A stretch of 34,933 nt of DNA from Spirochaetales bacterium (GTDB lineage: Bacteria > Spirochaetota > Spirochaetia > UBA9216), in NCBI GenBank assembly GCA_016839055.1, contig JAEKNX010000027.1:1-34933 (forward strand), written 5' to 3'. A program made the position numbers and the translations under genes. Below the pieces are notes generated by a model. That model searched no databases. It was not told where the DNA came from and worked only from the letters and a program-made list of their open reading frames with translations. Below, piece after piece: positions 7,960-15,921 of this stretch (the first letter of the stretch is position 1; each line of letters starts with the position of its first letter).

Positions 7960-7991
7960 GATGAAATTGGAAACGGATGTCCAATTTCATC
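7960..7991 (-). other. Intercistronic hairpin C
   Basis: GATGAAATTGGA pairs with TCCAATTTCATC over 12 perfect base pairs with an eight-base loop. It begins about eight bases after the stop codon of the ligase gene in mRNA sense. Confidence 0.75.
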
Positions 7992-7998
7992 AATCCTC

Positions 7999-9300
7999 CT
8001 AAAGATTACGCTTGTCTATTACCCGCTTTGCCTTACCGGTGCTGCGCTCGATAGATTTAGGCTCGACAAGTTTTATAACCGCATTAATTCCAAGCCGGCT
8101 CTTCATCTCACCCCTGATTCTTGCCCGCAGACTTTCCATCTGCCTTGTTTCATCAGAGAAGAACTGATCTTTCACCTCAACCCAGACTTCAACTTCATCA
8201 AGGTGTTTCTTACCGCGGTCAACAATAATCTGGTAATGCGGCTGGGTCTCTTCCATCTGCACAAGAATCTCTTCTATCTGCGTCGGGAAGACATTAACAC
8301 CCCTGATAATAAGCATATCATCAGTCCTGCCCATAAGTCTATGCATTTTTACCGATGTCCGGCCACAGGAACACTTGCCCCTCGACAGGTAGGTGATATC
8401 CCGGGTTCTGTATCTTAAGATGGGAGTACCTTCTTTAGTAAGGGTTGTGAATACAAGCTCACCCTTCTCTCCGTCAGGCAGAGGCTTTCCGGTTTCTGAA
8501 TCGATTATTTCCGGATAAAAAAGATCTTCATTCACATGAAGTCCATCTTTACACTCACATTCATTCGCGACACCCGGACCGATAATCTCGGTAAGGCCAT
8601 AGATGTCAAATGCGTCAAGATGGAGTTGAAGCTCCATCTCCTTTCGCATTTCCTCTGTCCACGGTTCCGCGCCGAAACAGCCAGCCCTAACCTTCATGTC
8701 CTTCATCGAGATGCCGTTTTCGTGGGCATATTCGGCTATATAGAGAGAATATGACGGAGTACAGGTAAGAAAGGTGGCACCGAAGTCATGCATAACTTTG
8801 AGCTGCCTGGCTGTATTCCCTCCTGAAATAGGAATAATATTCGCGCCGATTGCTCTGGCACCATAGTGTACACCGATACCGCCGGTGAACAGGCCGTAAC
8901 CATAGGCATTCTGAATAACATCGCCGCTGCCGGCTCCGGCCATCACAAGACACCGGGCCATACATTCAGACCAGATATCGATATCTTTCCGAGTATAAGC
9001 GTCAACAACCGGAGTACCGGTTGTTCCGGAAGACTGATGCACCTCAACAATTTCAGATTCGTCGACAGCAAGAAGTCCGTATGGATAGATTTCGCGAAGC
9101 TCATCCTTCGTAGTAAACGGGAGTTTCTCGATATCGCAGATATCCTGAATATCTGCGGGTTTAATTCCCAGCTCATCAAATTTTCTGCGGTAAAAAGGAA
9201 CTCGTTCATATAAGGTTTCCGTGAGTTTCACAAGGCTCTCAAGCTGAGTTTTTTTCATTTCAGCTTCGGGCATGGTTTCTATTTTTTCATTCCATATCAT
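7999..9300 (-). CDS. paaK: Phenylacetate-CoA ligase family AMP-forming enzyme
   Basis: The 433-residue protein has the PaaK layout. The nucleotide-binding loop is HQSSGTTGTP (S90-G95), the adenylate motif is YGLTEIIGPG, RYRTRDIT is the hinge region, and a C-terminal ACT-like subdomain carries GVNVFPTQIEE. Cysteines in the CECKDG and GKCSCGRTS stretches fit a bound zinc. PaaK-type enzymes convert aryl-acetates to CoA thioesters using ATP. In anaerobes they work with aromatic 2-oxoacid oxidoreductases, which are not in this window. AAGGAG is six bases before the ATG. The gene overlaps the preceding TetR gene by 14 bases, so it is probably translationally coupled to it. The exact acid is unproven. 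Confidence 0.88.
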   Translation of the reverse strand: MIWNEKIETMPEAEMKKTQLESLVKLTETLYERVPFYRRKFDELGIKPADIQDICDIEKLPFTTKDELREIYPYGLLAVDESEIVEVHQSSGTTGTPVVDAYTRKDIDIWSECMARCLVMAGAGSGDVIQNAYGYGLFTGGIGVHYGARAIGANIIPISGGNTARQLKVMHDFGATFLTCTPSYSLYIAEYAHENGISMKDMKVRAGCFGAEPWTEEMRKEMELQLHLDAFDIYGLTEIIGPGVANECECKDGLHVNEDLFYPEIIDSETGKPLPDGEKGELVFTTLTKEGTPILRYRTRDITYLSRGKCSCGRTSVKMHRLMGRTDDMLIIRGVNVFPTQIEEILVQMEETQPHYQIIVDRGKKHLDEVEVWVEVKDQFFSDETRQMESLRARIRGEMKSRLGINAVIKLVEPKSIERSTGKAKRVIDKRNL

Positions 9301-9934
9301 ATCTTACTCCTTCTGTCATTCCTGTTATGCCGTAGCGGAGAATTCGGACTACATAGGTCCAGTTCGCCAGATAATCTTCCTTTATCTTATCAATATCTGA
9401 TTCAACTTCAATCTCTGAAAGAAAATCATAACGTGTCTTCATTATCAGCCATGAGGCAATATCAAGAGCCTTTCGTTTCGGGATATTGATTGTTGAAAAA
9501 TCACAATCTTCGAAAAGTCTGTTGAAGTGCTCCCGGCTGATTTTATCAACCTTAATCTCTACACTGCGCTCACTGATTTTATGGGTATTTACTATCAGCG
9601 AAACATAGGCAGGATTTGTTATATAAAAATCAATAACATTCTCCGCATAAAGATACATCCTGTCCACCAGAGCCAGGGGAAGTCTCCGATCCTTTTTCCA
9701 TGAATCCCAGCCTAAATGTGAGTTAAGCTTTTCATATCCGTAGTTAACGATATAAAGAAAAAGCTCCTCTTTACTGCTGATGTATTCATATAGACCGCCC
9801 TTCGATATTCCGGCTTTCTTGATAATACGGTCAGTTGAGCTTTTCTCATATGAATTACTGCCGAATTCATTGATACATGCGTTTATTATTCTCTGTTTCT
9901 TCTCCTCAGGGAGTCTGTTAAAGGTTAATTTCAT
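9287..9934 (-). CDS. TetR/AcrR family regulator of the ligase operon
   Basis: The 215-residue protein has a TetR helix-turn-helix at about residues 10-55 (KKQRIINACINEFG and AGISKGGLYEYISSKEELF, close to the family consensus). The C-terminal ligand domain is typical of FadR/YsiA-like TetR proteins that respond to acyl-CoA or aromatic compounds. It is the first gene of the minus-strand operon and overlaps paaK, so it probably controls its own operon. The Shine-Dalgarno is weak (GGGA). Confidence 0.85.
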   Translation of the reverse strand: MKLTFNRLPEEKKQRIINACINEFGSNSYEKSSTDRIIKKAGISKGGLYEYISSKEELFLYIVNYGYEKLNSHLGWDSWKKDRRLPLALVDRMYLYAENVIDFYITNPAYVSLIVNTHKISERSVEIKVDKISREHFNRLFEDCDFSTINIPKRKALDIASWLIMKTRYDFLSEIEVESDIDKIKEDYLANWTYVVRILRYGITGMTEGVRYDME

Positions 9935-9967
9935 TGTGTTTATTTCCCGACTACACGGTCAGGATGT

Positions 9968-9996
9968 ATAGTAATGGGAGCAGGGGATAAAATCAA
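9968..9996 (-). promoter_or_regulatory. Candidate promoter of the TetR-paaK-ACT operon
   Basis: Reading the minus strand, TTGATT (9996-9991) and TACTAT (9973-9968) are 17 bases apart, each matching consensus at four of six positions. The predicted leader is about 27 bases. Weak match; the rest of the 263-base divergent spacer shows nothing else convincing. Confidence 0.3.
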
Positions 9997-10161
9997 GCAT
10001 AAAATCAAATTGAAAGGCAGAAGATCTCAAGCGACGGATGGAGCCGGTGTAAAGCACAGCCTCTAAAACAAAAAAAATCTTATCCTCTTCATCTCTACTG
10101 TGCGCCGCTATTCATGAATCCGTGGCCAAAGTCAAAATTCCTGCTTATCATCAGCCTGAGG

Positions 10162-10191
10162 TCGACATCTGAGGCCTAAATATACTATATT
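10162..10191 (+). promoter_or_regulatory. Candidate promoter of udk-rlmKL, possibly leaderless
   Basis: TCGACA (10162-10167), 18 bases, TATATT (10186-10191), with TATACT overlapping at 10181. The -10 box ends six bases before the ATG at 10198 and no Shine-Dalgarno is present, so transcription should begin at or next to the start codon. Confidence 0.4.
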
Positions 10192-10197
10192 GTAATT

Positions 10198-10809
10198 ATG
10201 GATAGAGTATACCTAATAGGCATTTGCGGCGGATCAGGTTCCGGAAAAACAACTATAGTACGTCAGATTGAAAATATCGTTCCGGATTTTGTCTTTGTTC
10301 CGCAGGACAATTATTATAAATCTGCAAAATACATCAACAATCAGAATATAACAGCATTTAACTTCGACCATCCCGACGCCTTTGACAACGATCTGCTTTT
10401 CAGCCATCTCTCCGAATTGAAAGACGGCCATGGAATACAGATGCCTCAGTATGACTTTGTTCATCACTGCCGGGCTGACGAGATTATAAACGTGGAGCCT
10501 AAGAAGGTGATTATCTTCGAGGGAATAATGATCTTCTCTGACAAGAGAATAAGAGAGCTTATTGATCTCAAACTCTATGTAGATACACCGGCTGACGTCA
10601 GGTTTATTAGAAGAATGAAGCGCGATATTGAAGAGCGAGGACGGACGGTCGACTCAGTTATAAAACAGTACATGGAAGTTGTCAGACCCGGACACATTGA
10701 GTTCATCGAACCGACAAAGACCTTTGCCGATCTGATCATCCCCGAAGGCGGATACAATCAGATGGCTCTTGAAGTACTCACCTCGTTTATAAGGACAACA
10801 CTGAAATGA
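10198..10809 (+). CDS. udk: Uridine kinase family P-loop kinase
   Basis: The 203-residue protein has a Walker A GGSGSGKT (residues 11-18), VPQDNYYK, FNFDHPDAFD and PQYDFVHHCR, the standard Udk sequence order, then IIFEGIMIF and RFIRRMKRDIEERGR as the lid. Uridine kinase phosphorylates uridine or cytidine in pyrimidine salvage in the cytoplasm. Length matches bacterial Udk. The stop codon overlaps the start of rlmKL in an ATGA, so the two are co-translated. There is no Shine-Dalgarno sequence, and a -10-like box sits six bases upstream. Confidence 0.88.
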   Translation: MDRVYLIGICGGSGSGKTTIVRQIENIVPDFVFVPQDNYYKSAKYINNQNITAFNFDHPDAFDNDLLFSHLSELKDGHGIQMPQYDFVHHCRADEIINVEPKKVIIFEGIMIFSDKRIRELIDLKLYVDTPADVRFIRRMKRDIEERGRTVDSVIKQYMEVVRPGHIEFIEPTKTFADLIIPEGGYNQMALEVLTSFIRTTLK

Positions 10810-13022
10810 TTATTCATACCTATTTCGCCACCTGCCCCTTCTATCTTGAAGAACTCCTAAAAAAAGAACTCGAAGACTTCGGAGCCACCGAGATAACAAT
10901 TGCCCACGGCGGCGCGGGCTTCAACGGAAGTTTAGAGACCGCATATCGGGCATGCCTGTGGTCAAGGATTGCAAACAGGATACTGTTTCCACTCGTCTCG
11001 TTTGAAGTTTCCGAACCGGAGGATATCCGGAAAGCCGCTGAAGACTTTGACTGGGAAAGCCATTTCAACCTTACCTCTACTATCTCGGTAGACTCAACCC
11101 TGTCTAAGACGAAGATATGTACCCCTGATTACGCCTCGTTGTCGGTAAAAGACGGTCTCGTGGACAGAGCAAGAACGCTCACCGGGAAAAGGCCGTCGGT
11201 TGACCCGAATAATCCTGATATAAGGCTGCATCTGCATGTTACACTCAGCCAGGCAGTCATCTCGATCGATCTTTCCGGTGAAGGTCTGCATAAACGCGGA
11301 TACCGGCTTGATACTGTAAGGGCGGCTGTCAGGGAAAATACCGCGGCAGCCATCCTGATGCGTGCCGGCTGGCCGAGTACCGAACTGGAACACTTTGTCG
11401 ATCCGATGTGCGGCTCGGGTACAATCCTGATAGAAGCTGCGATGATGGCGGCCGATATTGCCCCGGCTATAAACAGGCGCCGGTTCGGTTTTGAAAGATG
11501 GAAAAATCATGAGCCTGAAATATGGGGAAAACTCATGACCGAAGCCGCCCAGCGTAAACAGAAGGGCACTGCCCGACTGACAGAGTCAGCGGGTGGAAAA
11601 GCACTCTTCTTCGCCCGTGATCTGGATCCCCAGGCAATCACAGCGGCGAGGTCAAACACAAGGGCAAGTGCCGCGGCAGAACTTTACAGCAGAGGGTTAA
11701 TCGATATTTCCATGGCCGATTTCTTCACAGAAGGAATGCCGTCAACCGCCAAGTCCGGACTCCTTGCTGTAAACCCGCCCTATGGCGAACGACTTAACAA
11801 AAACGACAACCTGCTCAATTTTTACGCCCGCATGGGCGAAGTCTTTAAAAGCAGCTGCGGAGGCTGGAATATATGCGTCCTTACAGGCCACAAGGAGCTC
11901 TCTGAATCAATAGGTCTTCGCTCTGACAAGATTAACACCGTCTACAACGGCGGAATAAGATGTACTCTTGGTCATTTCAGAGTTTTTAATGACAGACCCG
12001 ATATTGTAAGAAAGACTGCTGTTCAAGTACAGCCCGGGAGTTATCCGGCATTCGAAGATCTGAGCCCGGGGTCGGCCATGATGTTTTACCGGCTCAAGAA
12101 AAATGCTAAGCGCCTGAAAAAATGGCTTAAAACCAGCGGAGTAAGCTGCTACCGGCTCTATGACGCCGACATGCCGGAATATTCGGTGGCCGTAGACATC
12201 TATCCTCCGAATATAGTAATCCAGGAATACGCGCCGCCTATGACAATCGATCCGGTATCGGCCGCATCAAGGCTTAGGGAAGCCGTCCTTGCAGTACAGG
12301 CCTTCCTCGAGCTGCCTGAGTCGCAGATTCACCTGAAAACCAGAAAAAGACAGCGAGGGAGCAGTCAGTACGTCAAAAACGACACGGAAAGCATATTCTC
12401 CGGAACTAAAGAAAGGGTTATAATCGAGGAGGAGGAGCTGAAATTTTTGGTTGATCCGTTCAGTTACCTTGATACCGGAATCTTCCTCGACTCAAGGCCG
12501 ATAAGGCGTCTGATTCGAAACGAGGCTGACGGAAAGAGCTTTCTCAACCTCTTCTGCTATACGGGAACAGCGAGTGTTCATGCCGCGGCAGGCGGGGCCT
12601 TGTCAACCTTATCAGTAGATACATCGAAAACCTATCTTGACTGGGCCGAAGCCAATATGAAAATCAACGGATTCGAAGGCAGCACTCATACCCGCGTTAG
12701 AATGGACTGCTTAGAATGGCTCGGCAGAGCCGTCGGGAGATGGAACCTTATCTACCTCGATCCGCCGACATTCTCTAACTCAAAAGACCGAGATGATGTC
12801 TTCGATCTCCAGAAAGATCATGAACAGCTGATAAGACTGACAATCTCGAAACTCTCAGAAGGCGGACTGCTAATCTTTTGCTGCAACTTCAGGAAATTCA
12901 AGATGAGCCTCGTCCTCTCCGAAGAGTTCAGTATTGAAGAAATTACCGACGAGACAATTGATCCTGATTTTGAGCGAAAAAAATCAATTCATAGATGCTG
13001 GAAGATAAAAGAAAATAAATAG
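10806..13022 (+). CDS. rlmL: Fused 23S rRNA methyltransferase RlmKL
   Basis: The 738-residue protein joins three parts. A THUMP RNA-binding region covers about residues 45-160. An RlmL-type methyltransferase follows, with PMCGSGTILIEAA as the SAM loop and N323-PPYGER as the catalytic motif. The C-terminal RlmK-type methyltransferase has LNLFCYTGTASVHAA as its SAM loop and D652-PPTFSNSK. In E. coli this fusion makes m2G2445 and m7G2069 in 23S rRNA, and its length of about 700 residues agrees. Both catalytic motifs are intact. It overlaps udk by four bases. A long inverted repeat follows 13 bases after the stop codon. Confidence 0.93.
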   Translation: MIIHTYFATCPFYLEELLKKELEDFGATEITIAHGGAGFNGSLETAYRACLWSRIANRILFPLVSFEVSEPEDIRKAAEDFDWESHFNLTSTISVDSTLSKTKICTPDYASLSVKDGLVDRARTLTGKRPSVDPNNPDIRLHLHVTLSQAVISIDLSGEGLHKRGYRLDTVRAAVRENTAAAILMRAGWPSTELEHFVDPMCGSGTILIEAAMMAADIAPAINRRRFGFERWKNHEPEIWGKLMTEAAQRKQKGTARLTESAGGKALFFARDLDPQAITAARSNTRASAAAELYSRGLIDISMADFFTEGMPSTAKSGLLAVNPPYGERLNKNDNLLNFYARMGEVFKSSCGGWNICVLTGHKELSESIGLRSDKINTVYNGGIRCTLGHFRVFNDRPDIVRKTAVQVQPGSYPAFEDLSPGSAMMFYRLKKNAKRLKKWLKTSGVSCYRLYDADMPEYSVAVDIYPPNIVIQEYAPPMTIDPVSAASRLREAVLAVQAFLELPESQIHLKTRKRQRGSSQYVKNDTESIFSGTKERVIIEEEELKFLVDPFSYLDTGIFLDSRPIRRLIRNEADGKSFLNLFCYTGTASVHAAAGGALSTLSVDTSKTYLDWAEANMKINGFEGSTHTRVRMDCLEWLGRAVGRWNLIYLDPPTFSNSKDRDDVFDLQKDHEQLIRLTISKLSEGGLLIFCCNFRKFKMSLVLSEEFSIEEITDETIDPDFERKKSIHRCWKIKENK

Positions 13023-13035
13023 TTTAGTGAGGGAA

Positions 13036-13076
13036 TTTCAAAAATCAGGAGATTTAAAATCTTCTGATTTTTGAAA
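13036..13076 (+). other. Long inverted repeat (20-bp stem)
   Basis: Bases 13036-13055 pair with 13057-13076 around A13056, with only one G-T wobble. The folded hairpin is A/T rich with a tight loop. It lies 13 bases after rlmKL. It could be a transcription terminator, since the 3' arm contains TTTTTG, or an mRNA-stabilising or processing element. No separate T-tract follows the stem. Confidence 0.75.
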
Positions 13077-13147
13077 GAAGCTCATGTGTAATGTGTTTTT
13101 ATTGATTAATACTTAAAATTCCGGATTTTCTTCTTAAAGGCGGATAG

Positions 13148-14686
13148 ATGACAGTCATTTTCATTTCCATTCATATCGAAAAATCACCCGTTGCCTTCCC
13201 GCTTGCATCCGCGGTACTTAAAACAGCTGTTGAGAAATTCACCGGCCTTAAAGACTGCAGGGCCCTGCTGGAAGAGTTTTTCATGCCGCAAAAAGCTTCC
13301 GATATAGCAGATAGGCTCATTAAGACCGGCGCTTCATTCTTCGGATTCTCCGTCTACACCTGGAATGCCTCCCTTGTGATCGAAACCGCGCGAGTGCTCA
13401 AAGAGAGGATGCCCGATGCGGTTATTTTTGCAGGCGGACCGCAGGTTACGGCAGTACCCGGGGAGTTCAGAAAAACCGGACTGTTTAGTTTCATAGTCGA
13501 GGGTGAGGGTGAAGGAATTGTGCCTGGCCGTCTTTTGGGTTCTGCAGCACATGAAAGTATTGAATTCGATTTCAGCAAATCAGCCTCCCCCTATGCAAAG
13601 GTTCTCTCCGAAAAAAAATACAGCGGGGTACTCTGGGAGGTTTCCCGCGGATGTCCCTATAACTGCGCCTTCTGTTATGAATCAAGGGGCTGCGCTTCAA
13701 TAAGGACAATTTCCGAACAGCGGCTGATAGAAGAGCTCAAGCTGTTTCGTAAGATGGAAATTGAAAAGATCTGGGTACTTGATCCGACCTTTAATCACAA
13801 CAAAAAACATGCAGAAAACGTCCTTCAGATGATTCTCAAATACAATCCTGATGCCCATTACACTTTTGAAATCAGGGCCGAACTAATGAACGAAACATTG
13901 TGCAGACTGTTTTCTGAACTGGATGCCTCGCTCCAGATTGGACTTCAGAGTACCGACGAACAAGTATTAAAGAGCGTAAACAGATCACTCGATAAGGTGA
14001 AATTCGCGCAAAAATGCAAGCTGATGTCCTCATGGGGATTAACCTATGGAATAGATCTTATCTACGGACTTCCCTTCGATAGCATTGATAAGTTCTGTGA
14101 ATCTATCGATTTCGCGGTAAGCTCCGGTCCTAACAATATAGATATTTTTCCTCTTGCCGTTCTTCCGGGAACAGAACTTGCGGAAAAAGCTGATAGATAC
14201 GGACTTAACAACGAGGGGTTTCCCTCTTATACAATTACAGGTAATGCCGGCTTCCCAGCCGGGGACCTCCGTAAAGCCGAGGCTATAACCTCGGCCTGCA
14301 ACAGCCTTTATAATAAAGAGCAGGCCTTCCCGTGGTTTGAAACAATATTAAAAACTCTGGAACTTCCGGCTTCAGCGCTCTTTGAAAGGTATGACGCTGA
14401 CTCTGATTATGGGGCGGACATTATCGATTTCTTAGCCCGTGAGTTTAAAAAAGCCGGGAAAGAAGCATTATTCCAGCTTTTCGAGAGCTTCATACTCTGG
14501 AGCAGGACAGCCGAGGCCGCGTTTGCCAATCAAGGAACCGCCTTTCAGGTGAGTTTATGTCGAAAACCTGAGCAGCTTGATGAACTAATCAACACCGACC
14601 CCGAGACTTTTTTAGCCAGACATCCGAACGACAAAATGAAAAAGTATCAGATCATCTTCGACGGAGAGGAACTATATATCTATTAA
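13148..14686 (+). CDS. B12-binding domain / radical SAM protein (DUF4080-like C-terminus)
   Basis: The 512-residue protein has an N-terminal cobalamin-binding-like Rossmann domain at about residues 1-130 (FFGFSVYTWNASLVIETARVL, then FAGGPQVTA; no DxHxxG motif is evident). A radical SAM domain follows, with the cluster motif C169-PYNC173-AFC176. SLQIGLQSTDEQVLKSVNR, GIDLIYGLPFDS and DIFPLAVLPGTELAEKA are typical of this superfamily. The C-terminal 130 residues resemble the DUF4080 extension. The reaction (methylation, methylthiolation or another radical step) cannot be deduced. The start has AAGGCGG four bases upstream. The histidine kinase gene follows 48 bases downstream. Confidence 0.88.
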   Translation: MTVIFISIHIEKSPVAFPLASAVLKTAVEKFTGLKDCRALLEEFFMPQKASDIADRLIKTGASFFGFSVYTWNASLVIETARVLKERMPDAVIFAGGPQVTAVPGEFRKTGLFSFIVEGEGEGIVPGRLLGSAAHESIEFDFSKSASPYAKVLSEKKYSGVLWEVSRGCPYNCAFCYESRGCASIRTISEQRLIEELKLFRKMEIEKIWVLDPTFNHNKKHAENVLQMILKYNPDAHYTFEIRAELMNETLCRLFSELDASLQIGLQSTDEQVLKSVNRSLDKVKFAQKCKLMSSWGLTYGIDLIYGLPFDSIDKFCESIDFAVSSGPNNIDIFPLAVLPGTELAEKADRYGLNNEGFPSYTITGNAGFPAGDLRKAEAITSACNSLYNKEQAFPWFETILKTLELPASALFERYDADSDYGADIIDFLAREFKKAGKEALFQLFESFILWSRTAEAAFANQGTAFQVSLCRKPEQLDELINTDPETFLARHPNDKMKKYQIIFDGEELYIY

Positions 14687-14734
14687 TGCAGATAATACAG
14701 AGATTATTTTTTTCTACCGGACGATCCTTGATTT

Positions 14735-15784
14735 ATGTTTTATTTCTACTACACTAGAATAGTGAAGCAAAACAATAAGCATTATACGAAGACTCTTCTC
14801 GTCGAGAGCGAACGAAAACTGTCGACCCTCATGAGCAACCTCCCGGGCATGGCATACCGATGCAGAAATGATGAAGAATGGACAATGGAATTTGTCAGTG
14901 ACGGCTGCAGGGATTTGACAGGCTTTGAGCCTTCCGATCTAATAAATAATGCCCAGATTCCATACGCCTGCCTTATTCATCCCGAAGACCGCTACAGAGT
15001 CTGGACAGGCGTAAATGACGGAATTGCAAATAATAAAATATTCAAACTAACCTACAGGATTATATCAAAGAAAGGTATTGAAAAATGGGTCTTTGAACAG
15101 GGCCAAGGAGTATACAGGGAAAATGAGGAGCCGGTAGTTGAGGGATTCATAACTGATATCTCGGAAAGAATAAATGCAGAAAACGCCTTAGTAAAATCCC
15201 TTAGCGAAAAAGACGTTCTGATGAATGAAATTCATCATAGGGTAAAAAACAATATGCAGCTTGTTATTTCACTTCTCTCTCTTCAGCAAAATGAGGCTTC
15301 AGTAGATCTTCAGCCGTTTTTTGATCAGCTCATTGTGAGAATTGGAATTTTTGCCGACATTCATCAGGAACTTTATCAGTCAGAATCCTTCTCGGATATT
15401 AATCTTGAACAACATATTTATAATAATTTCCTCAAGCTCCGTGCGGTCATGCAGAACTATCATAAGCAAATAGATCTGGAGCTCGATATTCCGGATCCGC
15501 TTTTTAATATAGATATAGTCATTCCTGCAAGCCTTATTATCAATGAATTGGCGACAAATTCGCTGAAACATGCTTTCGATAAAGAACATGGGAAAATATC
15601 CATCTCAATACGGAAAAATCCTGAAGGATCAATTAAAACCATGACCTACACCGATGACGGAGATAAAATGCATAATACTAAGGAGGGTTTCGGAATAACC
15701 TTGATTAAAAGCCTCACTAGACAGCTTAATCTCACGATGATCTCAGATCCGACAGGCAATATTAAATATTCATTTTATATGTAG
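14735..15784 (+). CDS. PAS-HisKA_2 sensor histidine kinase, N-terminally shortened
   Basis: The 349-residue protein has a PAS domain at about residues 27-145, ending in the PAC signature VEGFITDISERINAENAL. A HisKA_2-type phosphoacceptor follows, NEIHHRVKNNMQLV (H167/H168), then an ATPase domain with N box INELATNSLKHAF. The first residues, MFYFYYTRIVKQNNKHY, look like the end of a transmembrane helix and its cytoplasmic flank, but an in-frame TGA lies two codons upstream, so an N-terminal sensor may be lost. The G1 box reads TDDGDKM (307-311 region), lacking the second Gly of DxGxG. No clear Shine-Dalgarno is present. It may be a degraded or altered kinase. No response regulator is adjacent. 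Confidence 0.75.
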   Translation: MFYFYYTRIVKQNNKHYTKTLLVESERKLSTLMSNLPGMAYRCRNDEEWTMEFVSDGCRDLTGFEPSDLINNAQIPYACLIHPEDRYRVWTGVNDGIANNKIFKLTYRIISKKGIEKWVFEQGQGVYRENEEPVVEGFITDISERINAENALVKSLSEKDVLMNEIHHRVKNNMQLVISLLSLQQNEASVDLQPFFDQLIVRIGIFADIHQELYQSESFSDINLEQHIYNNFLKLRAVMQNYHKQIDLELDIPDPLFNIDIVIPASLIINELATNSLKHAFDKEHGKISISIRKNPEGSIKTMTYTDDGDKMHNTKEGFGITLIKSLTRQLNLTMISDPTGNIKYSFYM

Positions 15785-15853
15785 CGTAAACGGGAAACAC
15801 TCGCTGACTATCCTGCTTTTTTGTTCATCCCAAATATTTGGAATCGATCATTT

Positions 15854-15881
15854 TTTACGTATCTGCGGCCGACTTTATGAT
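15854..15881 (+). promoter_or_regulatory. Candidate promoter of the UPF0371 gene
   Basis: TTTACG (15854-15859), 16 bases, TATGAT (15876-15881). The predicted leader is about 34 bases and includes AGGAG nine bases before the ATG. Confidence 0.4.
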
Positions 15882-15921
15882 AGAATCACCGGATACACAA
15901 TAATACCAGGAGACACTAACA

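Noticed and set aside
7898-7991. CRISPR-like or direct-repeat array in the hairpin-rich spacer
   Set aside because: The three hairpins have different sequences and no repeated unit or regular spacing.
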